A stretch of DNA of 50,376 bases, from NCBI GenBank assembly GCA_964619125.1, contig CAZUCA010000020.1, forward strand, positions 1-50,376, written 5' to 3'. Shown piece after piece: positions 41,040-47,564 of this stretch. This DNA comes from Owenweeksia sp964619125. Its GTDB lineage: Bacteria; Bacteroidota; Bacteroidia; Flavobacteriales; Schleiferiaceae. The number at the start of each line of letters is the position of its first letter. The first letter of the stretch is position 1. Under the pieces are notes generated by a model. It worked only from the letters and a program-made list of their open reading frames with translations, ran no database searches and was not told the DNA's origin. Position numbers and translations under genes: made by a program.

Positions 41040-41594
41040 ATGGAAGACATTGAGATCATTCTCGAGGCCGCCGAAGAGCAGATGCAACAATCGATCAGGC
41101 ACCTGGAAAAGGAGCTGTTAAAAATTCGCGCTGGCCGTGCCAACCCCAGTATGCTTGAAGGTATAAGGGTGGAATACTACGGCAGCATGACCCCTATCAG
41201 CCAGGTATCCAATATCAATACCCCTGATGCGCGCACCCTGTCAGTGCAGCCCTGGGAAAAATCGATGATTCCTGAGCTTGAAAAGGCCATTCTGAATTCT
41301 GACCTGGGATTGAACCCGCAGAACAACGGGGAGCAGATTATGATCAACATTCCGCCCCTCACCGAAGAACGCCGTAAGGACCTGGTGAAACGGGCCAAGA
41401 AAGAGGCCGAAGAGGCGCGTATCAGCATTCGTGGTGCCCGTAAGGATGCCAATGATGAGATTAAAAAACTGGACGGTATCTCGGAAGATATTATTAAGGA
41501 CTCAGAAGAGCAGGTTCAGGAACTTACTGATAAATACAACAGTAAGGTGGATCGCCACCTGGAGGCTAAGGAAAAAGACATCATGACGGTTTAA
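41040..41594 (+). CDS. frr: Ribosome recycling factor
   Basis: A 184-residue RRF that with EF-G splits the ribosome after termination. It has the helical domain I (HLEKELLKIRAGRANPSML) and the domain II motif VEYYGSMTPISQVSNINTPDARTLSVQPW, ending in the long C-terminal helix. The length is standard. It follows pyrH in one operon and ends four bases into the tail of convergent rsmI, so its terminator falls inside rsmI coding sequence. Confidence 0.97.
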   Translation: MEDIEIILEAAEEQMQQSIRHLEKELLKIRAGRANPSMLEGIRVEYYGSMTPISQVSNINTPDARTLSVQPWEKSMIPELEKAILNSDLGLNPQNNGEQIMINIPPLTEERRKDLVKRAKKEAEEARISIRGARKDANDEIKKLDGISEDIIKDSEEQVQELTDKYNSKVDRHLEAKEKDIMTV

Positions 41595-42262
41595 TCCTTA
41601 CCGCCCACACAGATTACAAATTCCCCTTTTGGGGAATTTTTTTTGAAGTGCTCCGCCAGTTCTGAGAGTGTACCTCGCTTTGTTTCCTCGAACTTTTTGC
41701 TGATTTCGCGCGAAACCGAGGCGAGGCGATCTTCCTGCCAGAATTTTTGGAGATCCTCCAAAGTCTTTACCAGCCGGTGCGGGGATTCGTAGAACACCAT
41801 GGTCCGTTTTTCCTCATCCAGCGATAGGATCTTGGTCTGACGGCCTTTCTTTTGCGGAAGAAAGCCCTCGAAGCAGAAGTTATGGGCCGGCAAACCGGAG
41901 TTGACCAGCGCCGGAACAAAGGCGGTGGCGCCGGGCAGGGTTTCCACTTTCAGCTCGGCCTTGATCGCCTCTCGCACCAATAAAAAGCCTGGGTCAGAAA
42001 TAGCAGGGGTGCCGGCATCACTGATGAGCGCCAAAGTACGGCCGGCCAGCATCTCTTCCACCAGCTTCTCTACGTTTTGATGCTCATTGTGCATATGGTA
42101 GCTCCGCTGGGGTGTGTCAATGCTGTAGTGCTTTAGCAGCTTGCCGCTGGTACGGGTGTCTTCGGCCAGGATCAGGTCGGCATTTTTAAGCACTTCAATG
42201 GCTCTGAAGGTCATGTCCTCCAGGTTGCCTATGGGGGTGGGAACAATATAAAGCTGGCTCAT
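41591..42262 (-). CDS. rsmI: 16S rRNA (cytidine(1402)-2'-O)-methyltransferase
   Basis: A 223-residue SAM-dependent tetrapyrrole-methylase-fold enzyme that methylates C1402 of 16S rRNA. The N-terminal LYIVPTPIGNLEDMTFRA and the EDTRTSGKLLKHY and ISDAGTPAISDPG motifs are diagnostic. It is slightly shorter than E. coli RsmI (286), lacking the C-terminal extension, which is usual in Bacteroidota. Its ATG overlaps the stop of the upstream MGMT-like gene (ATGA). The last codons (KKNSPKGEF) encode the frr terminator hairpin on the other strand. Confidence 0.95.
   Translation of the reverse strand: MSQLYIVPTPIGNLEDMTFRAIEVLKNADLILAEDTRTSGKLLKHYSIDTPQRSYHMHNEHQNVEKLVEEMLAGRTLALISDAGTPAISDPGFLLVREAIKAELKVETLPGATAFVPALVNSGLPAHNFCFEGFLPQKKGRQTKILSLDEEKRTMVFYESPHRLVKTLEDLQKFWQEDRLASVSREISKKFEETKRGTLSELAEHFKKNSPKGEFVICVGGKD
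41618..41644 (+). terminator. Terminator of pyrH-frr, inside the rsmI coding region
   Basis: AAATTCCCC-tttt-GGGGAATTT followed by five or more T, 24 bases after frr. It overlaps the codons for the RsmI tail on the minus strand. Confidence 0.9.
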
Positions 42263-42438
42263 GCTAAGTAGTCTTCCTGTTTTAAATTATCCAGCGGGTC
42301 CCAGAAGTGCTTATTAAAATTAACCACCTGGTCATTTTCCACTTTTATACCTTCACTAATAAGTAAATCAGCCATAAGGGTTGAACCGCCAAAATGGGCC
42401 TTTCCGGTGAGTAAACCATTGCGGTTGAGCACCCGGTG
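42259..42438 (-). CDS. MGMT/Atl-like DNA repair protein, C-terminal fragment (N-terminus in the gap)
   Basis: The 59 visible residues (HRVLNRNGLLTGKAHFGG, then LLISEGIKVENDQVV and HFWDP) match the C-terminal part of small MGMT-family proteins of Bacteroidota, which resemble alkyltransferase-like Atl proteins and recognise O6-alkylguanine in DNA. The key residue before HR (Cys in true transferases, Trp or Ala in Atl) is lost in the N run, so activity cannot be judged. About 50 residues should be missing. Its stop overlaps the rsmI start (ATGA), suggesting co-translation. The gap makes this look like the tail of TrmB, but it is a separate gene. Confidence 0.8.
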   Translation of the reverse strand, partial: HRVLNRNGLLTGKAHFGGSTLMADLLISEGIKVENDQVVNFNKHFWDPLDNLKQEDYLA

Positions 42439-42538
42439 NNNNNNNNNNNNNNNNNNNNNNNNNNNNNNNNNNNNNNNNNNNNNNNNNNNNNNNNNNNNNN
42501 NNNNNNNNNNNNNNNNNNNNNNNNNNNNNNNNNNNNNN
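42439..42538. other. Assembly gap of exactly 100 N
   Basis: A round-number N run, usually a placeholder for unknown length. The missing ends of the two flanking genes need roughly 250-300 bases, so the true gap is probably longer than 100. It happens to keep frame, which creates a false open frame across it. Confidence 0.97.
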
Positions 42539-43071
42539 ACCGGCAATTCCAGCAATTGAAGGATACCATGGGTATAGCCGTGCAGAAATTCACTGTCGGT
42601 TTTTAAGTGCACCACCCCGTCTGCCTTGAGTACCTTACGGTAGATGTCAAGAAACGCCGGGTTGGTAAGACGGTGCTTCATGCGCTTGTACTTGATCTGA
42701 GGATCGGGGAAAGTGATCCATATTTCGTCTACTTCATTTTCGGCAAAGCAGCGGTCCAGCAACTCAATCTGGGTGCGCAAGAAAGCGGCATTGGCCATTT
42801 GCTTTTCCTCAATTTCGCTGGCCCCGTACCAGATCCGGGCTCCCTTTACATCTATGCCGATAAAGTTCTTGTCGGGAAACTTTTTGGCCATCGCCACCGT
42901 GTACTCACCTTTGCCACAGCCCAGTTCCAGTACAATCGGGTTGGAGTTGCCAAAGAATTCATGCCATTTCCCCTGCTGGGGAAAGCCTGCTACCACTTCC
43001 TCCCGCGAAGGTTCCAGTACATGCCTGAAGCCTTCGTTTTCCTTAAAGCGTTTTAATTTTTTTCGCGCCAT
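42539..43071 (-). CDS. trmB: tRNA (guanine(46)-N7)-methyltransferase, 3' end lost in the gap
   Basis: 177 visible residues of TrmB, which methylates G46 of tRNA with SAM. The SAM-binding motif VLELGCGKGEYTVAMAKKFP, FIGIDVKGARIW and the catalytic WITFPDPQIKYKRMKHRL with the following NPAFLDIYRKVLKADG are intact. About 45 C-terminal residues, normally containing the T.YE motif, should lie in the N gap. The start at MARKKLKRF (43071) is right behind a -7 box TATTTTTG (43084-43077); the frame from 43098 was rejected for that reason. Confidence 0.92.
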
Positions 43072-43076
43072 AGCGG

Positions 43077-43084
43077 CAAAAATA
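43077..43084 (-). promoter_or_regulatory. -7 promoter box for trmB
   Basis: TATTTTTG is an exact TAnnTTTG match with only five bases (CCGCT) before the ATG, so the transcript may be leaderless. Confidence 0.5.
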
Positions 43085-43122
43085 CAGAGTATGCCCATTT
43101 TTGCGGGCTAATTTGGCTTTGG

Positions 43123-44205
43123 ATGCAGAAAGAATCAAAGGGAAAAGTAATAATCGGCGTACTTAACTGGGGCTTGGGGCATGCCACTCGCTGTGAAATG
43201 GTTATTCGCAGGCTGATAGAGCATGGCTTTGAGCCTGTTATTGCCTCTGATGGCCAGGCGCTGAGCTATCTGCAGGCCCTGTTTCCCGATTTACCCTGTG
43301 AGGAGCTACCCGCCTATAAAATTGCCTATGGACGCAAAAATCTGCTTGGAAAAATTGCCTTGCAGCTGCCGCGCATTGCCCGGGCCCAGCGCCATGAGTA
43401 CCGGGCCCTTAAGAGCCTGGTTGAAAAGCACCGTCCCGTGGGTGTTGTCTCTGATAACCGTCTTGGCTTTTGGCATAAAGATGTTCCTTCGGTGTACCTC
43501 ACCCATCAATTGAAACTGATGCTGCCCTTTGGGCGCAAGCGGGCCAGCCTGATGCACCACTACTTTATCAATAAGTACGATGAATGCTGGGTTCCTGACC
43601 GGGGGAGTGCTCCTAATCTTAGTGGTGAAATCAGTCACGACCTGAAGCCTCGAATTCCGGTGAAATACATCGGGCCATTGTCGCGTTTCGCTAAAATGGA
43701 TTTGCCTTCGCGTACTGATGACTTTGACTACGCGATTGTACTCAGTGGCCCTGAACCCCAGCGCAGTCTGCTGGAAGAACAGTTGCTAGAAGGGCTTAAA
43801 GCAGGTAATTACCGTATAGCCTTAATCAGGGGGACGGGGAAAAAGCCAGTGCACCAATATCCGGCGGATTGGGCGGTGATTGACCTGGCAGACAGTAAAA
43901 CCGTGGCTGACATTATCCGCAGCAGTAAAATGGTAATCAGCCGCAGTGGCTATTCGTCGGTGATGGACTATGTGTATCTCGGGAATAAGGCTCTTTTAAT
44001 TCCTACCCCAGGCCAGCCCGAGCAGGTGTACCTGGCGCGCTACCTCACCCACACCGGCCGTTTTTTATATGCCGAGCAAAATTACCTGCAGTTAGAAAAG
44101 AATTTACTGGAGGCGGAAGCCTACCGGGGCCTGGCAGATTTTCCTAAGCCTGATACTGATTGGGGGGCGTTATTTAGCCTTTTCGAGGGTAAAGCTGAAA
44201 GTTGA
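43123..44205 (+). CDS. Glycosyltransferase, GT-B fold (MurG/GT28-like)
   Basis: A 360-residue protein with the two Rossmann-like domains of GT-B transferases. The N-terminal VLNWGLGHATRCEMVIRRL is the acceptor-side glycine motif, and the C-terminal VISRSGYSSVMDYVYLGNKALLIPTPGQPEQVYLA is the nucleotide-sugar signature seen in GT28/MurG-like enzymes. It lacks a signal peptide and membrane segments, so it acts on the cytoplasmic side, possibly on a lipid-linked sugar. The donor and acceptor are unknown. Its 3' end overlaps the histidine kinase gene on the other strand by 36 bases. Confidence 0.85.
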   Translation: MQKESKGKVIIGVLNWGLGHATRCEMVIRRLIEHGFEPVIASDGQALSYLQALFPDLPCEELPAYKIAYGRKNLLGKIALQLPRIARAQRHEYRALKSLVEKHRPVGVVSDNRLGFWHKDVPSVYLTHQLKLMLPFGRKRASLMHHYFINKYDECWVPDRGSAPNLSGEISHDLKPRIPVKYIGPLSRFAKMDLPSRTDDFDYAIVLSGPEPQRSLLEEQLLEGLKAGNYRIALIRGTGKKPVHQYPADWAVIDLADSKTVADIIRSSKMVISRSGYSSVMDYVYLGNKALLIPTPGQPEQVYLARYLTHTGRFLYAEQNYLQLEKNLLEAEAYRGLADFPKPDTDWGALFSLFEGKAES

Positions 44206-45216
44206 GCCCACGTTTTCGCTGCTGCGGGCATTGATGGTTTGTTTGTGGGCTTCCATTATATGCTTAACTATGGCCAGCCCCAGGCCGGTACCGCCGGCTT
44301 CGCGGCTACGGCTTTTGTCAACCCGGTAAAAGCGTTCAAAAATACGGGGAATATCTTCCTGCGGTATACCAAGCCCATTGTCACTTACCTCAGTGAGAAC
44401 CTGCTTGTGCATATCGTAAAAACGCACCTCAACCGCGCCGCCTTCGCGACCGTACTTAATGGCATTGTGTACCAGGTTAACCAATACCTGCTCTATTTTG
44501 GGGCGGTCGGCCCTAACCATAATCGGCTTGTCGTAGTCCTTCTTAAGCTTCAGGGTGATGTCATTATCGCGTGCCTTATTTTCAAGAAGCTCAAAGACCT
44601 CCTTTACCAAAAGCACAATATCAAAGTTGCTTACCCCAAGCTGTACCCGTTTCGCTTCCAGGTTACTGATCACCTCCAGGTCTTCAATAATATTGATCAT
44701 CCGGTCCACCGATTTGTTGGCGCGTTTGAGGTATTTGCGGTTGATGCCGGGGTCATCGAGGGCGCCGTCGAGCAGCGTCAGCAGGTAGCCCTGAATATTA
44801 AATATGGGTGTCTTTAATTCATGGGAGATATTGCCGATAAATTCACGTCTGAAATTCTCGCGTGCCATCAACTCGTTAATTTCTATCTGGCGTTGCTCGG
44901 CCCATTCTGACACTTCCCGCGTCACCATATCCAGGTCAGTGGTGCGCACCACTTCATCTTCGTCGCGGTCGTTGCCTACTTTAAGATTGTGAATATTCTT
45001 AAAGATAATTTTCACCTTGTTGTAGACAAACTGCTCTACCGAAAAACGGATGATGAAATAGGCCAAAAGCCCAATAATGAGTGACAACAGCAGGGCATAG
45101 GTCCACTTCAGACTTACTGTGGTAAAAAGTTGCAGCGATAGTAGCAGCAGTAATAGTAAGCCACCTAGTAGCAGTGAAATATAAAAAGCGAGAATATTGG
45201 GTTTATCAAACCTCAT
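44170..45216 (-). CDS. Sensor histidine kinase, PhoR-like
   Basis: A 348-residue inner-membrane kinase with two TM helices (residues 10-30 and 38-58) and almost no periplasmic domain, the PhoR topology. HisKA: His132 in FIGNISHELKTPIFN. HATPase: N box LVNLVHNAIKYG, G1 DNGLGIP, F box FERFYRVDKSRS and G2 GGTGLGLAIVKH. The response regulator gene is nine bases upstream on the same strand. A phosphate-sensing role is inferred from topology and gene pairing, not shown. Confidence 0.92.
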   Translation of the reverse strand: MRFDKPNILAFYISLLLGGLLLLLLLSLQLFTTVSLKWTYALLLSLIIGLLAYFIIRFSVEQFVYNKVKIIFKNIHNLKVGNDRDEDEVVRTTDLDMVTREVSEWAEQRQIEINELMARENFRREFIGNISHELKTPIFNIQGYLLTLLDGALDDPGINRKYLKRANKSVDRMINIIEDLEVISNLEAKRVQLGVSNFDIVLLVKEVFELLENKARDNDITLKLKKDYDKPIMVRADRPKIEQVLVNLVHNAIKYGREGGAVEVRFYDMHKQVLTEVSDNGLGIPQEDIPRIFERFYRVDKSRSREAGGTGLGLAIVKHIMEAHKQTINARSSENVGSTFSFTLEKAK

Positions 45217-45225
45217 TGGCGGAGC

Positions 45226-45909
45226 TTACTGCTCAAATTTATAACCAACTCCCTTGACGGTACGTATGTATTTCTCGCCAATCTTTTCACGCAGCTTACG
45301 AATGTGTACGTCAATGGTGCGGCCACCTACCACCACTTCATTGCCCCAGATTTTATCCAGGATTTCTTCGCGGTGGAAAACCTTGCCCGGACGGCTCGAA
45401 AGTAAGGTCAGCAGTTCAAACTCCTTGCGGGGTAGATCCAGCTTCTCTCCCTGGTTGTGGACCTGATATTTGTCGAGATCGATCTGAAGATCACCAAAGT
45501 CCTGCAAGTGGTTTTTCTTGCTCGACTGGCCATAGCGCCGCAAGAGTGCCTTAATGCGGCTGATCAGCACCTTGGGCTTAATGGGCTTGGTGATATAGTC
45601 GTCAGCACCGGCGTCGAAGCCGGCCACCTGGCTATAGTCTTCACCACGGGCAGTGAGGAAGGCGATCAGGGTGTCTTCCAGCTCCGGCATCTGCCGTAAT
45701 TTGTCGCAGGTTTCAATACCGTCCATGCCCGGCATCATTACATCCAGCAAAATAAGATGCGGTTGATTTTTGCGGGCTTTCTTCAGGCCCTCCTCGCCAT
45801 TGCTGGCCGTAACCACATTATAACCTTCCTTTTTGAGGTTATAGCCCACAAACTCGAGAATATCGGGCTCATCATCGACCAGTAGTAAGGTGTACTTGCT
45901 GTTTTTCAT
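45226..45909 (-). CDS. Response regulator, OmpR/PhoB family
   Basis: A 227-residue two-domain regulator. The receiver holds Asp56 (LILLDVMMPGMDG), the acidic pair Asp12/Asp13 and Lys108 (ITKPIKPK). The C-terminal winged helix (about 130-226: KEFELLTLLSSRPGKVFHREEIL, IDVHIRKLREKIGEKYIRTVKGVGYKFE) has the PhoB-type wing motif. It is co-transcribed with the kinase gene nine bases downstream. Its upstream 306-base region is shared with the divergent lipoprotein gene at 46216, so it may autoregulate and control that gene. Confidence 0.94.
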   Translation of the reverse strand: MKNSKYTLLLVDDEPDILEFVGYNLKKEGYNVVTASNGEEGLKKARKNQPHLILLDVMMPGMDGIETCDKLRQMPELEDTLIAFLTARGEDYSQVAGFDAGADDYITKPIKPKVLISRIKALLRRYGQSSKKNHLQDFGDLQIDLDKYQVHNQGEKLDLPRKEFELLTLLSSRPGKVFHREEILDKIWGNEVVVGGRTIDVHIRKLREKIGEKYIRTVKGVGYKFEQ

Positions 45910-46088
45910 GGTTTATGCGTGTTGCAGGAAGTTGTGCAAGGCTTGCTGATTCCTTTTTCCTGTCGGTTGCTAAGCTTTCAAAAGCGGTTCAAAAGTAAAG
46001 ATATTGAATCAATGACTCCGCAGTTAACAAATTCTTAATGCTTTTTGCAGCATGATAATATTTGATTAACCCTGCGGTAAGATTAGAG

Positions 46089-46110
46089 AATGATTTTTGT
46101 ATAAATCATT
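46089..46110. other. 22-bp inverted repeat, candidate operator
   Basis: AATGATTT-ttgtat-AAATCATT has two perfect eight-base arms around a six-base centre. It lies in the 306-base divergent region 45910-46215 between the response regulator and lipoprotein genes, which otherwise holds no gene. It could be a regulator-binding site. OmpR/PhoB proteins usually bind direct repeats, so the link to this regulator is weak. Confidence 0.3.
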
Positions 46111-46215
46111 GAAAATCAAATATAAGCAAGCGAAACTATTTGTTTAAACGCGGTTAACGGTGACTTAATACGCTGCCGGTTCTTTTGCAACGAATTTAAA
46201 ATCAAATCAAATCCG

Positions 46216-47457
46216 ATGAAAAAATTGAAATCAATCGCAGTACTGAGCCTGATGGCTGCCATGGTACTGAGCTCATGTGGGGAAGAAACTATGTCCAAAC
46301 CCTCGCAGCCCTCTAACAATAACACCGTTGTTAAAGCCGCTATCACTTCTGATGTAACCTGGACGGCTGACAAGGTGTACCAGCTTTCAGGACGTATCGT
46401 AGTTGAGTCAGGTGCTACCCTCACCATTGAGCCCGGTACTATTATTAAGGCCGAAGGTGGTCGCGAAGCTAATGCTTCGGTATTGATCGTGGCCAGTGGT
46501 GGTATGATCAATGCTAATGGAACCGCAGCCGAGCCCATAATCTTTACTTCAGTATTGGATGAAATTCAGCCTGGTGAAACCGTAAGCCCTAACCTGGATG
46601 AGTCTTTCACCGGTCTTTGGGGAGGTGTAATTATCCTGGGTAATGCCCCTGTTTCGGCTAAGGATGGCGATACCGAAACTCAGATTGAAGGTATTCCTGC
46701 CAACGACACTCGTGGTCTCTACGGCGGTTCAGTTGCTAATGACAACTCTGGTATCCTTAACTACCTGTCTATCCGTCATGGTGGTACCCTGATCGGAGAG
46801 AGCAACGAAATTAACGGCCTTACCCTCGGCGGAGTGGGAAGTGCTACTACCGTAAGCAATATTGAGATTGTAGCTAACCTCGACGATGGTATCGAATTCT
46901 TCGGAGGTACTGTTAACGTCACCAACGCATTGGTTTGGGCACAGGGTGATGATGCCTTTGACGTGGACCAGGCCTATAGCGGTACTATTTCTAACGTTAT
47001 GTTTATCGGCGGATCAGCTTCGGATCATGCCCTTGAAATTGACGGTCCTGAAGGTACTTTGAAAGCTGGCTTTAGCTTGCAGAATGCTACTATGATGGGA
47101 TGGAATGATGGCGGTGTTGACGGTGGCGAGTACGCCGACTTCCGCGATGGTGCCATGGGGACCATTAGCAATGTATACTGGGCCAACTTCTCTCAAGACA
47201 GCGATGTGGAGCTTGATGACGATGTTACTTCAGCCAACTACCTGGCTGGCAAACTCACCTTCAGCAACTGGGAGTTCAATGTTGATCACCTGAGCACAGG
47301 AAATATCACTGCCGCTGACATTTTTGCCGATAAGTCTGCAACTGGTGGAGCTCTTACCGATCTGTCTTTTGCCTCGATGGTAACTGGTAACGGAACTACC
47401 GGTGCTGACGCCAGTGTGTTTGCCTGGACCTGGGCCAAATCGGAAGGTCAGTTCTAA
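46216..47457 (+). CDS. Beta-helix lipoprotein paired with a TonB-dependent receptor
   Basis: A 413-residue lipoprotein. Lipobox LSSC (Cys21) follows a basic, hydrophobic signal. Residues 45-100 start a beta-solenoid (VYQLSGRIVVESGATLTIEP, GTIIKAEGGREANASVLIVA), and the repeated turns continue to the C-terminus with little else, such as SGILNYLSIRHGG and SDHALEIDGPEGTLKAG. This right-handed beta-helix type lipoprotein often sits next to a TonB-dependent receptor in Bacteroidota and is sometimes mislabelled as a transporter. It is upstream of such a receptor by 107 bases with a hairpin between. No catalytic residues were identified. Divergent to the PhoB-like regulator gene. Confidence 0.85.
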   Translation: MKKLKSIAVLSLMAAMVLSSCGEETMSKPSQPSNNNTVVKAAITSDVTWTADKVYQLSGRIVVESGATLTIEPGTIIKAEGGREANASVLIVASGGMINANGTAAEPIIFTSVLDEIQPGETVSPNLDESFTGLWGGVIILGNAPVSAKDGDTETQIEGIPANDTRGLYGGSVANDNSGILNYLSIRHGGTLIGESNEINGLTLGGVGSATTVSNIEIVANLDDGIEFFGGTVNVTNALVWAQGDDAFDVDQAYSGTISNVMFIGGSASDHALEIDGPEGTLKAGFSLQNATMMGWNDGGVDGGEYADFRDGAMGTISNVYWANFSQDSDVELDDDVTSANYLAGKLTFSNWEFNVDHLSTGNITAADIFADKSATGGALTDLSFASMVTGNGTTGADASVFAWTWAKSEGQF

Positions 47458-47500
47458 CAATACCACCTTGTCATAAACGACAATTAAAATTTAACTACCT

Positions 47501-47536
47501 GCTCGCCAACTTCGCAAAATAGTTGGCGGGCTTTTT
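47501..47536 (+). terminator. Terminator/attenuator between lipoprotein and TonB receptor
   Basis: GCTCGCCAACT and AGTTGGCGGGC pair along 11 positions (one T-G) with a nine-base loop, followed by TTTTT. It can reduce expression of the downstream receptor relative to the lipoprotein. Confidence 0.75.
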
Positions 47537-47564
47537 ACTTCAATTACTTATTTATCAGTTTTCT

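Noticed and set aside
42259..43098. A TrmB-MGMT fusion protein
   Set aside because: It exists only because 100 N preserve frame; the two halves belong to unrelated families and both are incomplete.
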